Shown here: piece by piece, positions 15,840-24,221 of the stretch
How the letters are laid out: each line of letters starts with the position of its first letter
Numbering within the stretch: position 1 is the first letter of the stretch
DNA from: UBA6912 sp041611095
GTDB taxonomy: Bacteria; Actinomycetota; Acidimicrobiia; Spongiisociales; UBA5794
Direction: 5' to 3'
NCBI GenBank assembly: GCA_041611095.1
Contig: JBFINP010000008.1
Location: 1-64,000 of the forward strand
DNA: 64,000 nt
Translations under genes and position numbers: made by a program
Notes under the pieces: generated by a model
Seen by the model: the letters and a program-made list of their open reading frames with translations, nothing else
Databases searched by the model: none
Told to the model about the DNA's origin: nothing

Positions 15840-17189
15840 TCAGCCGTCCGACTCCTGCGCTCGCCCGGCGAGCGCCGTCTCGATCGGACCGAACCACTCG
15901 ATGGGCTCACCGCGCACCTGCCGCACATCGCGGATGAGCCGGAGGTTGCGCAGCGTCGTCTCCGGTTCCCACACCTCGCGGATCATCGCCAATGCATCGG
16001 CACCGTGCCTCATCGCCGCCGTCTCGTCGGAGGCGATCACGGCCAATTCGAGGAGGGTCGCATGGTCCCAGTAGTCGGGCTGGCCGGTGGCGACGCGTCG
16101 CATCGCGGCGTACCGCACCACCGGCAGCAGCTCGGCTTGCCGAGGGTCGGGCGGGTCGGTGAACTCCATCAGGGTCACCGCGTTGATGCCGGGATAGGCA
16201 TCACGCCAGTCCGCCTCGAAGCCCTTCAGGTAGGCGTCGATGGCCTCTTTGAGGCTGCCGATGGCAAGAAGCTGGTTCTCGTCGTCCTTGTGCCGCTGCC
16301 AGCGGTCCTTGTAGACCCTGCCGAGCAGCCCGTAGGTCTCGCTGCTCGCCCCCCGCTCCTCGATGACCGCAAGCAGGATCTGCTCGGCCTCCTCTCCACG
16401 CTCCAGGCGGTTCAACGCCAACGCCAGCTGCTCGCGCACCATCACCGAGCGGGCGATCGGCTCCGGCATCGCCGCAACGAACTCGACCATGCGCTCCCAC
16501 GCCTTGACGGCGCGGAACGACAGGAAGACGTCGATGGCCACGCCCAGCTCCAGGTTGCCGGGTTCGCCCAGCTCGGCCAGCACGGCCTCGACGCTCTCCA
16601 CACCCTCGCTGCGGGCCTTGGTGAGCTGCTGCTTGACATCGTTTGCGTACTCGACGCGATCGCGAAAGACGTCCGTCTTGAGCCGGCTGATGTCGGCTGG
16701 AGCCAGGTCGCTGACGAGTTGAAAGACGGGGCTGTCGGTGGCGTCGGAGCGGGCCGCGCCGAGCGCAGCGGCGAGCGCAGCGGAATCGGCGCCCGCCGAC
16801 GCCGGCGTGCCGCTCTCCAGCGAGTACGCCACGGCGCGAAGCTGGGCGACGTCGAAAGGCAGCCGGCCACCGCGCCAGTACATGGCCACGGTGGTCTGGG
16901 GGCGGATCGCGTGCCGGACGCCGAGCTCGTAGAAGACGTTGGCGTTCGCCGTCGTCAGGTCGGCCACCGCGTAGTCGCACAAGATGAGGCGCTCGTACAT
17001 CGCCTTGTGGATGACGCCACCGGATGCCTCGTCATCGGCGCGGATCGGCTCCATCCCGGCCTGCCGGATCCCGGGTTCGATGATGTCGTGGTAGACCGCG
17101 TCGAAGTCGATCGAACCCCCCGAGGAGTCCGGCTTCACCCCAAAGGGCATCACGACGAAGCAGAGTGGTGCCCGCGGTCCGTGGATCAC
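15840..17189 (-). CDS. NDT/TIR-like domain protein with TRAFs-binding-type repeats
   Basis: A 449-residue protein. Residues 9-130 form a nucleoside 2-deoxyribosyltransferase/TIR-like Rossmannoid domain: CFVVMPFG, FDAVYHDIIEPGI, IRADDEASGGVI, and CDYAVADLTTANANVFYELG (71-90). The D-L-T...N-x-N-V-F-Y-E-L-G box is the hallmark of this family. Residues about 200-430 are helical repeats with LLGRVYKDRW (288-297) and AYPGINAVTLM (331-341), matching the protease gene two positions downstream and resembling the TRAFs-binding (DUF4071) domain. AAGGAGG precedes the GTG start. Domains of this type can cleave nucleotides or NAD-like substrates in immune systems; activity here is not proven. It is the first gene of the operon. 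Confidence 0.82.
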   Translation of the reverse strand: MIHGPRAPLCFVVMPFGVKPDSSGGSIDFDAVYHDIIEPGIRQAGMEPIRADDEASGGVIHKAMYERLILCDYAVADLTTANANVFYELGVRHAIRPQTTVAMYWRGGRLPFDVAQLRAVAYSLESGTPASAGADSAALAAALGAARSDATDSPVFQLVSDLAPADISRLKTDVFRDRVEYANDVKQQLTKARSEGVESVEAVLAELGEPGNLELGVAIDVFLSFRAVKAWERMVEFVAAMPEPIARSVMVREQLALALNRLERGEEAEQILLAVIEERGASSETYGLLGRVYKDRWQRHKDDENQLLAIGSLKEAIDAYLKGFEADWRDAYPGINAVTLMEFTDPPDPRQAELLPVVRYAAMRRVATGQPDYWDHATLLELAVIASDETAAMRHGADALAMIREVWEPETTLRNLRLIRDVRQVRGEPIEWFGPIETALAGRAQESDG

Positions 17190-17249
17190 GTCGTGGCGCC
17201 TCCTTTCGCAGTCTGACGCTACTCGTCGCCCGCTCGGCGCAGCCCGCCG

Positions 17250-18041
17250 TCAGAGCGTTGCGTGGATCGACGTGGCGGCGATGCCCAGCAACCGCTTCAC
17301 CTGGAGAGAGAACTGATCCGGGGCTCCCGTCGTGAGGTACCCGGTCCCGCCGGCGTCGCCTCCGAGCAGACCGTTGCGTTCCAGCACCCTTCCGAGCTGA
17401 CGAGCGACGGCGGGGGCCGGGTCGATCAGTCTCACCTCGTCACCGAGGATCCTGCGGATCGGTTCGGCGATGAACGGGTAGTGGGTGCATCCCAAGACCA
17501 GCGTGTCGATCCCTGCGGCGAGCATGGGCGTGAGGTGGGCGGCGAGCGCCTGTTCGACTCGAAGTCCATCGAGCTCGCCGGCCTCGATCAACTCCACGAG
17601 TCCCGAGCCGGGACGCTCGATCACGCGAACGTCGTTGGCGTGGCGATCGACCACCGAGGCATACAGCTCGCCCTGGAAGGTCGCCGTCGTGGCGAGCACG
17701 CCGACGACGCCGCGGTCGGACTGCTCGGCGGCGGGTTTGACGGCGGGTTCCATGCCCACGAACGGAACGGTCGGAAACACCTCGCGCAACTCGTGGAGTG
17801 CTGCCGCGGAGGCCGTGTTGCACGCAACGACGACGGCCTTGACCCCGCGCCCGAGCAGGTGGCCGGCCACGGTGAAGGCGCGGGCCCGTACCTCTTCGAG
17901 ACTGCGGTCGCCGTACGGCGCGAACCCCTGGTCGGCGAGGTAGATGATGCCCTCGCCGGGGAGCTGGCGATGGATCTCACGTAGGATGGAAAGCCCGCCC
18001 ACACCGGAGTCGAAGACCCCCACCGGCCGCACGTCGCCCAT
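17250..18041 (-). CDS. murI: Glutamate racemase
   Basis: A 263-residue cofactor-independent racemase making D-glutamate for peptidoglycan. Signature features are VGVFDSGVGGLSILREI at the N-terminus, catalytic C74 in VACNTAS and catalytic C185 in LGCTHYPF; the length is normal. It lies 10 bp downstream of metX on the same strand, so it is probably cotranscribed. The frame ends 60 bp before the start of the NDT-like gene. All catalytic motifs are intact. Confidence 0.96.
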   Translation of the reverse strand: MGDVRPVGVFDSGVGGLSILREIHRQLPGEGIIYLADQGFAPYGDRSLEEVRARAFTVAGHLLGRGVKAVVVACNTASAAALHELREVFPTVPFVGMEPAVKPAAEQSDRGVVGVLATTATFQGELYASVVDRHANDVRVIERPGSGLVELIEAGELDGLRVEQALAAHLTPMLAAGIDTLVLGCTHYPFIAEPIRRILGDEVRLIDPAPAVARQLGRVLERNGLLGGDAGGTGYLTTGAPDQFSLQVKRLLGIAATSIHATL

Positions 18042-18051
18042 GGGCGGGAGG

Positions 18052-19230
18052 TTACCGACTGCCGCCGCCCCCGCCCTGGTTCAACGTGTCGACGAGATGG
18101 GGCGTGAACAGCTCCGGTTCGACGAGAAACGAGTCGTGCCCTTTGTCGGAATGTACGGTGATCCACCGGTACGGCACGTCGGCGAGCTCGAGGAAACGCG
18201 CCATCTCTGCCTGTTCATCCGGATAGAAACAGACGTCGGAGTCGATCGAGAAGACCATGTACCGCTGGTGCTTGCACCGCGTGAACAGCTCGGTGAAGTC
18301 GTCGAGGCCCGCCTCGGCGACCAGGTCGACCGTCTGCCACGCCTTCATGATCCGCAAGTAGCTGTTGGCATCGAACCGTCTGACGAACTTCTGCCCCTGG
18401 TGCCACATGTACGACTCCAAGACATGGTTGAGCCCGTACGTGCCCGGGCCCTCACTGTGGTCGAGCACCTCGTCGCGAGCCCGATCCTCGAGGGAGCGAA
18501 GCGAGACGAACGTCTTGTGGCCGATCATCCTGGCGAGCCCCAACCCGCCGTCGGGAGGCGCCGAGCCGTAGTAGTCGCCGCCGAGGAAACGGGGATCGTT
18601 CTCGATCGCGTTGATCTGCTCGAAGTTGTGGATGAGCTGCAGCGCCGTGGTTCGCACCCCCGTTGCGATCGGGATGACGACGTCGACGAGATCGGGGTAG
18701 CGGGTGGCGAGCGACAGCACCATGAGGCCGCCCGTGGAGCCCCCGACGGCGGCATGCAGCTTGCTGATGCCGAGATGCCGGAACAACGGCAGGTGGGCAT
18801 CGACCATGTCAGCGAAGCACACGTCGGGGAAGCTCGACGCATAGGGCTCACCGGTCGCCGGGTCGATCGACGTCGGACCGGTCGATCCGTAGCAGCCCCC
18901 CAGGTAGTTGGCGCAGATGACGAAGAACCGATCGGTATCGAGGGCCCTGCCGGGCCCGATGAAGCTGTCCCACCAGCCGACGTGCGCCTCCTCGGTCCAA
19001 CGGTCGCCGACGCCGGCGACCGACGGGTTGTAGCCCGCAGCGTGCTGGCTTCCCGTCAGCGCATGGAACACGACGATGGCGTTGGAGGCATCGGCATCGA
19101 GTGCGCCGTACGTCTCGTAGGCCAGGGTGACCTCGCTGAGCTCGGCGCCACATTGGAGCCGGAACGGGTCGTCCGGCGACCCGAATGTGAAGAACCGGGT
19201 TTCGACCCGTCCGACACTCGTCTCGCTCAC
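18052..19230 (-). CDS. metX: Homoserine O-acetyltransferase
   Basis: A 392-residue alpha/beta-hydrolase-fold acyltransferase that activates L-homoserine for methionine synthesis. Seen: NAIVVFHALTGSQHAAG (oxyanion strand), GCYGSTGPTSIDP, nucleophile S165 in GGSTGG, and the late Asp (SDVCFYPDEQ) and His (DKGHDSFLVE). GTG at 19230 has GGAGAGGGAG upstream; the much longer open frame beyond it runs antisense through the cyclase gene and is not real. Its expected partner metY lies about 38 kb away at 57572. Acyl specificity (acetyl or succinyl) cannot be read with certainty. Confidence 0.92.
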   Translation of the reverse strand: MSETSVGRVETRFFTFGSPDDPFRLQCGAELSEVTLAYETYGALDADASNAIVVFHALTGSQHAAGYNPSVAGVGDRWTEEAHVGWWDSFIGPGRALDTDRFFVICANYLGGCYGSTGPTSIDPATGEPYASSFPDVCFADMVDAHLPLFRHLGISKLHAAVGGSTGGLMVLSLATRYPDLVDVVIPIATGVRTTALQLIHNFEQINAIENDPRFLGGDYYGSAPPDGGLGLARMIGHKTFVSLRSLEDRARDEVLDHSEGPGTYGLNHVLESYMWHQGQKFVRRFDANSYLRIMKAWQTVDLVAEAGLDDFTELFTRCKHQRYMVFSIDSDVCFYPDEQAEMARFLELADVPYRWITVHSDKGHDSFLVEPELFTPHLVDTLNQGGGGGSR

Positions 19231-19320
19231 GATGGCTCCCTCTCCAAAGCGCCACGATAGGTCGGGCGGCAGCCGGCGGCGACACCTCGCGTGGCGGCGC
19301 TCACGGTACGCTGAGCGCCC

Positions 19321-20577
19321 GTGCGAGGTTGGCTGCGCAACAAACTGGGCCACCGGTTCGATCCTGAGATCGAGCGGGCGTACCGCGAGTACCGCACGGC
19401 CCAGATCATCCCGTTCGAGCGGCTCGCCGCCGTGGCCGGCACGGTGTCGGTCATCGGCCTGGTGTGGTGGGACTTGCAGGTCCAGGCGTCGCTCGTATCG
19501 ACGACCTTGACGATGCGCATCATCATCGCCGGGGTCCTCCTGCTGCTGCTCGGCATCACATTCACCCCGTTGGGCCGGTACCACCTGGTGCTCCAGTTCC
19601 TGTCCACCGTGACCGTCATCGGAGGGTTCTGCTGGATCCTGTTCGAGCTTCCCGACGGCTACCTCGTCGGACTCGCCGGACTCACGCTGTCGGTCGCGTT
19701 GCTGCCGCTGCTCGCAACGACGCTGACCACGATGATCCTCCTGGGGGCCGTTGCGATCTGGGTGCCGAACCTCTTTCTGGCCGCCGCCTATGCACCACGG
19801 TTCACCTTCGTGAACCTCAACACGTGGATGGTCCTGGCCGTTGGGCTCGCCGTCGCATTCTGGGTCGTGCTCGACATGGTCAACCGGCGTCTCTTCATCG
19901 CCGAGCGGGAGCTGGCAGCCGAGCAGGAGCGATCGGATCAGCTGCTCAAGAACGTCCTCCCCGAAGAGATCGCCGAGCGGCTCAAGCGGTCGAGCGAGTC
20001 CGTCTCCGCCCGGTTCGATGCCGTCACGATCCTCTTCGCGGACGTCGTCGGCTTCACGGCGTTCGCTCGGCAGCGTGAGCCCGATGTGGTCGTCGATCTG
20101 CTGAATGCGTTGTTCTCGCGTTTCGACGACCTCGTCGCGGTCCACGGGCTGGAGAAGATCAAGACCATGGGAGACGGCTACATGGTCGCCGGCGGGGTCC
20201 CGACTCCGCGAACCGACCACGCCGCGGCGGTGGCGACCTTGGCGATCGACATGGTTGCCGCCACCGAGGCGTTCCGGCGGGAGCGAGGCGTCGACTGGGA
20301 GATCCGGATCGGCGTCCACACCGGTTCGGTGGTGGCCGGAGTGATCGGCAAGCACAAGTTCGCCTACGACCTCTGGGGGGACGCAGTCAACGTCGCCAGC
20401 CGGCTGGAGTCCTCAGGCGTCCCGGGCCGCATCCAGATCTCCGAGACGACGGCACAGGCGCTCGGGTCGGCCTTCGTCCTGGAGACGAGGGGTGCCGTGG
20501 CGCTCAAGAACCGCGGCGACCTTGCGACGTTCTTCGTCGTCGGCCACGAGCCACAGTTGAGCCCGCAGCACTCGTAG
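19321..20577 (+). CDS. Membrane class III adenylate cyclase
   Basis: A 418-residue protein with an N-terminal membrane region of about five or six TM helices (residues 35-185), a connecting coiled segment (RELAAEQERSDQLLKNVLPE) and a C-terminal class III cyclase domain (about 230-410). Metal aspartates lie in ILFADVVGFT (D241) and KTMGDGYM (D285). The Lys in LEKIKTMGD and the Asp in FAYDLWGDAVNVASR are the adenine-specifying pair, so cAMP is the predicted product. The GTG start at 19321 is 90 bp from the divergent metX. The membrane region may sense an unknown signal. Confidence 0.9.
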   Translation: MRGWLRNKLGHRFDPEIERAYREYRTAQIIPFERLAAVAGTVSVIGLVWWDLQVQASLVSTTLTMRIIIAGVLLLLLGITFTPLGRYHLVLQFLSTVTVIGGFCWILFELPDGYLVGLAGLTLSVALLPLLATTLTTMILLGAVAIWVPNLFLAAAYAPRFTFVNLNTWMVLAVGLAVAFWVVLDMVNRRLFIAERELAAEQERSDQLLKNVLPEEIAERLKRSSESVSARFDAVTILFADVVGFTAFARQREPDVVVDLLNALFSRFDDLVAVHGLEKIKTMGDGYMVAGGVPTPRTDHAAAVATLAIDMVAATEAFRRERGVDWEIRIGVHTGSVVAGVIGKHKFAYDLWGDAVNVASRLESSGVPGRIQISETTAQALGSAFVLETRGAVALKNRGDLATFFVVGHEPQLSPQHS

Positions 20578-20611
20578 GTGGGCCGCCGCCGAATACGCGT
20601 ACGATCAGATC

Positions 20612-21547
20612 GTGCGAATCTTCGTGGCAGGCGCCACGGGCGTCATCGGCCGTCGCCTGGTCCCGCGCCTGATCGACGAGGGACATGAGGTGATCGGGAC
20701 GACACGCGACCTCCGGCGTGCCGAGGACCTCGCAGGCGCCGGCATGGCGGTCGCAGTGGTCGACGCCCTCGACGCCGCCGCGCTGCGGGGGTCCATCGTG
20801 ACGGCCCGGCCGGACGTGGTGATCAACCAGCTCACTGCGCTGCCGCAGTCCTTCTCCGATCCGCGGGAGGGTGCTCGCGCAGCCAAGGCCACGAACCGGC
20901 TGCGCAGCGAGGCCTCGAAGACGATCATGGCCGCCGCCGCGGCCGCTGGATCGAGCCGGGTCGTCGCCCAGAGCATCTCCTTCGTCCTGCGGCCCGGAAC
21001 CGACGTCCGCAATGAGGACGACCCCCTCTACACCGATGCCCCGGCTGCGCACGGGGCGGTGGTGCGCGCCGTGGCGGACCTCGAGCGAGCCACCCTCGAG
21101 GGCGACGTTCCGGGGGTCGTGCTGCGCTACGGGGCGATCTACGGTGCCGGCACGTACTTCGCTCCCGATGGCGGCTACGTCGAGATGATCGTGCGGCGCC
21201 GGCTGCCCATCATCGGCGCAGGGCGAGGCATGCAGAGCCACCTCCACATCGACGATTGCATCGACGCGACCGTCAGGGCACTCGAGGTCGCACCCGGTGT
21301 CTACAACGTCGTCGACGAAGCCCCGGCGGCGGCCACCGAGTGGATCCCGCTCCTGGCGGAGCTTGCCGGCGCCAAGCCGCCACGACGGGTTCCCCGCCTT
21401 CTCTTCTCGCTCGGACCACTCACCGTGTTGCGCTACCTCATCGACGAGCAACCACCCGTGTCGGGCGAGCGGTTCCGCAGCACCGCAGGATGGACGCCAC
21501 GCCACGGCGACTGGCGAGCCGGCCTCACCGCCCTGTTCACCAGCTGA
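20612..21547 (+). CDS. NAD(P)-dependent epimerase/dehydratase (SDR family)
   Basis: A 311-residue extended SDR protein. The Rossmann start MRIFVAGATGVIGRRLVPRL has the GxxGxxG motif. The usual Y-x-x-x-K catalytic pair is not evident at the expected place, so it may be an atypical SDR with a binding or isomerase role. C-terminal region: HLHIDDCIDATVRALE and GVYNVVDE, typical of the extended family. It starts 34 bp after the cyclase stop and is followed by the EVE gene after 63 bp. Substrate unknown. Confidence 0.82.
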   Translation: MRIFVAGATGVIGRRLVPRLIDEGHEVIGTTRDLRRAEDLAGAGMAVAVVDALDAAALRGSIVTARPDVVINQLTALPQSFSDPREGARAAKATNRLRSEASKTIMAAAAAAGSSRVVAQSISFVLRPGTDVRNEDDPLYTDAPAAHGAVVRAVADLERATLEGDVPGVVLRYGAIYGAGTYFAPDGGYVEMIVRRRLPIIGAGRGMQSHLHIDDCIDATVRALEVAPGVYNVVDEAPAAATEWIPLLAELAGAKPPRRVPRLLFSLGPLTVLRYLIDEQPPVSGERFRSTAGWTPRHGDWRAGLTALFTS

Positions 21548-21610
21548 AACGACGCCGCCATCTGGAGCGCCGTCTGGCGCGACCCGGATGCGCTCTGCTA
21601 CCAATCCCCC

Positions 21611-22078
21611 ATGCGCTACTGGCTGATGAAATCCGAACCCGCCGACTACTCCATCGACGATCTCGCCCGTGACGGCGTGACGCATTGGGATGGCGTCCGC
21701 AACTACCAGGCGCGAAACCTGATGCGCGATGAGCTGCGCGTCGGCGATCGCGTCCTCTTCTACCACTCGAATGCCAAGCCGCCGGCGGTGGTCGGTGTGG
21801 CCGAGGTCACTCGTGAGGCGTACCCGGACCACACCCAGTTCGACCCCGACGACACGCACTTCGATCCCAAGTCCGACCCCGAGGACCCGCGCTGGATCAT
21901 GGTCGACGTCCGGTTCGTGGAGAAACTCCCCCGTGAGGTGGGCCTGCCCGAGCTGAAGACATACCCGGAGCTCGCCGGGATGGTGCTCCTGAATCGCTCC
22001 CGGCTCTCGGTCCAGCCGGTGACCGAGGAGGAGTATGACTTCATCCTCGCTCGGAGCGCGGAGCCGGGGCCCGAGTGA
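21611..22078 (+). CDS. EVE-domain protein
   Basis: A 155-residue stand-alone EVE domain (PUA-like fold): MRYWLMKSEPADYSIDDL at the start, THWDGVRNYQARNLMRDEL, RVLFYHSNAKPPAVVGVAEV and DPRWIMVDV are all canonical. EVE domains bind modified bases in DNA or RNA; stand-alone versions like human THYN1 are common in bacteria. The stop overlaps the GTG start of the next gene by 4 bp, so they are likely translationally coupled. Confidence 0.94.
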   Translation: MRYWLMKSEPADYSIDDLARDGVTHWDGVRNYQARNLMRDELRVGDRVLFYHSNAKPPAVVGVAEVTREAYPDHTQFDPDDTHFDPKSDPEDPRWIMVDVRFVEKLPREVGLPELKTYPELAGMVLLNRSRLSVQPVTEEEYDFILARSAEPGPE

Positions 22079-22587
22079 CCGGGGGCGCGTCGGCGTGGCT
22101 GCGGCCTCTGATCGACGAACTCGACGGGCCCTCCCGGGATTTCTGCAGCTACCTCGCCGACCTCCTCGACGAGCTGGAGCTCCCGGCGCTCGACACCGCC
22201 CGATGTCGCGCTCGCGCCATGGATGGAGGACACGAGATCACCCTCGCCCATCGCAACGGCGATACGGTCGAGATCGCCGTCATGGACGAGATCGTGGTCT
22301 CGTACGGAGTCGAGCACGAGCACTTCGCCCGGGACGACACCGACCTCGGCAGGGTATGGCCCTTTCACGAGGACGGGCACATCGCACAGGCCCTGGAGTT
22401 CGTCGGCTACTTGATGACAGGGAGGATCGAGCTGCACGTGTGGCGGCGGCCACTGGCGATCAAGACCCGCTCTTTCTGGATCGCCGACGACGGCCGGCCC
22501 GAACTCTTCTTGCGAGGCAGCACCATAGGGCCCTTCTTCGGATGGAGCTCGGAGCCCGAGATCTATCGCTTCGACTTCACGGTGTGA
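22075..22587 (+). CDS. Unknown protein translationally coupled to EVE protein
   Basis: A 170-residue soluble protein I do not recognise. It begins with a helical region (WLRPLIDELDGPSRDFCSYL), then alternating strands with acidic residues (VEIAVMDEIVVSYGVEHEHF, GHIAQALEFVGYLMTGRIEL) and ends with an aromatic-rich strand region (FLRGSTIGPFFGW). The middle suggests a small alpha+beta binding domain. GTG start overlaps the EVE stop by 4 bp. Codon use and GC match the neighbours. It converges on the broken lipoprotein gene, with 15 bp between stops. Confidence 0.7.
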   Translation: MTGGASAWLRPLIDELDGPSRDFCSYLADLLDELELPALDTARCRARAMDGGHEITLAHRNGDTVEIAVMDEIVVSYGVEHEHFARDDTDLGRVWPFHEDGHIAQALEFVGYLMTGRIELHVWRRPLAIKTRSFWIADDGRPELFLRGSTIGPFFGWSSEPEIYRFDFTV

Positions 22588-22602
22588 GCTGCGTTGGCGG
22601 GT

Positions 22603-23391
22603 TCATCCCGCAGAGCGGGCACACCGGAACCCGAACCGGTCGTCGCCCACATCGCTGTGGGACGAGTCCCGGAAGGTCGTCGTCGCCCACTCGGGCGGTG
22701 ACGACCAGGAGCCTCCGCGAATGACGCGGTTGCGGTTGTTGACCGGACCGAGCGGATTCCGCTCCACGCCGACGGATTAGTAGCCCGGGTCGTAGAAGTC
22801 GGCGACCCACTCGTGCACGTTGCCGGCCATGTCGAGAGCGCCGTACGGGCTTGCCCCCTCCGGGTACGAGCCGACCGGCACCGGTCCGGTCTCGACCGAG
22901 ACCGAGACCGCAGCCCGAGCCCCATCCCACTCGTTTCCCCAGGGATAGCGTCGTTCGTCCGTACCGCGGGCAGCCTTCTCCCACTCGGCCTCCGTCGGCA
23001 GCCGCTTACCGGCCCACTCGCAGTAGGCGGCGGCATCAGGCCAGGCAACATGGGTGACCGGCAGGTTTCCCGCCGGATGCCGGGTCTCGGTTCGCCAATC
23101 CCCAGGAAGTCGCCAGCCCGTCTCCGCCACGAAGGCGGCATACTGGGCGACCGTCACCTCGTAGACGTCGATCTCGAACTCGTCGAGCCACACCTGGTAC
23201 TCCGGTCCCTCGTTGCGGCGGGCGGCAGCAGAGCCCATGGTGAACCAGCCCGACGGCACGACCGACATCTCGCCGTCGAGGAATGCCGCGCCCTCGGCAT
23301 CGGGAGCTGGGCTGCTCGCACAGGCCGGCAGCGTCCCGACGACGATCGCGGCGGCCAACGCCAACCGGTGCCACACGCCCCTATGGTCCAC
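22603..23391 (-). pseudogene. FGE-sulfatase (SUMF1)-domain lipoprotein gene broken by one in-frame TAA
   Basis: The upstream part encodes a lipoprotein signal (hydrophobic stretch ending LPAC) followed by a formylglycine-generating-enzyme-type domain: VPSGWFTMGS, EVTVAQYAAFV, LPVTHVAWPDAAAYCEWAG, RLPTEAEWEKAARG, YPWGNEWDG, GNVHEWVADFYDPGY. A TAA at 22779-22777 follows that last Tyr. The same frame continues for 57 codons with the family's conserved C-terminus (RNPLGPVNN, RVIRGGSWSS, DRFGFRCARSAG) and ends in TGA at 22605-22603. One base change (for example TAC to TAA) explains the break. Start is uncertain: GTG at 23391 or GTG at 23376. A truncated product of about 204 residues would lack the C-terminal fold. 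Sequencing error remains possible. Confidence 0.8.
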
Positions 23392-23471
23392 CCCGGGCCC
23401 GGCGGCGACCAGGGCCTCGCCGCCCCTCTTGAGCCCCGTTAGGGTCGCCGGTGGTCGATGCGGAAGGAACC

Positions 23472-24020
23472 ATGGGGCGCCCGTACGACGAGATCGACGA
23501 ACGTATGTCGGCCTGGCTGTTGCGGCAACCGATGTTCTTCGTGGCGACGGCGCCACGCGATGGCGGCCATGTCAATGTGTCGCCGAAGGGCCTCGCAGGG
23601 ACGCTGGCCGTGATCGATCCCACCACCGTCGCCTATCTCGATCTCGGCGGAAGCGGGGCGGAGACCATCGCCCACACCCGCGAGAACGGCCGGATCACAC
23701 TCATGTTCTGCTCGTTCGAGGGCCCGGCGCGGATAGTGCGACTGTACGGCACCGGGACGGCGCTGTATCCCGACGACACGGGCTATGAAGCCATCCGCGA
23801 GCTCTTCGGCGACTATCGGGAACGCAACGTCATCCGCATCGACGTCGACCGGATCGCCGATTCCTGCGGGTACGGGGTACCGGAGATGACCCTCGTCCGA
23901 CAGCGCACCCGGCTCACCGACTACATCGACGCACGGACCGACGAAGAGCTCGCCGAATACCAGGCGAAGAAGAACCGGGTGAGCATCGACGGCCTGCCGG
24001 CGATCGACCCAGCGCCGTGA
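23472..24020 (+). CDS. Pyridoxamine 5'-phosphate oxidase-family protein
   Basis: A 182-residue split-barrel flavin-binding-type protein: MFFVATAPRDGGHVNVSPKG and VAYLDLGGSGAETIAHTREN are typical of the PNPOx-like subgroup often annotated as general stress/flavin proteins; EGPARIVRLYGTGTAL is the following strand pair. ATG at 23472 is chosen over a GTG 21 bp upstream because GGAAGGA lies 5 bp before it. It is the third PNPOx-like gene of the window, after the pair at 5735-6558, but is clearly diverged from them. The following 201 bp to 24221 contain no gene that I can support. Confidence 0.85.
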   Translation: MGRPYDEIDERMSAWLLRQPMFFVATAPRDGGHVNVSPKGLAGTLAVIDPTTVAYLDLGGSGAETIAHTRENGRITLMFCSFEGPARIVRLYGTGTALYPDDTGYEAIRELFGDYRERNVIRIDVDRIADSCGYGVPEMTLVRQRTRLTDYIDARTDEELAEYQAKKNRVSIDGLPAIDPAP

Positions 24021-24221
24021 GCAGGCGCCCTGGCAGACGTTGGAAGGATCCGGCTACGATCGGTCGTCCCGGCGCCGTTCAGTCAACCGGCGGGGCGCTA
24101 GTGAAGCTTTCGGGCGGATAGAGGGTCGGAGCGATCGCCCCCCTTCCGGTCCCCGGCTTGGCCGGGCTCTACCGTCCCGGCGTTTCATGCGGCGCCTCGC
24201 CGGCGCCGGGAGCACGGGTCG

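Noticed and set aside
14487..17216. A 909-codon open frame on the plus strand
   Set aside because: It runs antisense through the NDT-like, hydrolase and protease genes, whose domains are clear; GC-rich DNA leaves long spurious frames.
19231..20355. Upstream extension of the metX frame
   Set aside because: It is antisense to the adenylate cyclase and has no family similarity; metX starts at GTG 19230 with a ribosome site.
24152..24166. CCCGGC-TTG-GCCGGG hairpin after the PNPOx gene
   Set aside because: Only 6 bp, 131 bp beyond the stop and without a T-run; common by chance at this GC content.
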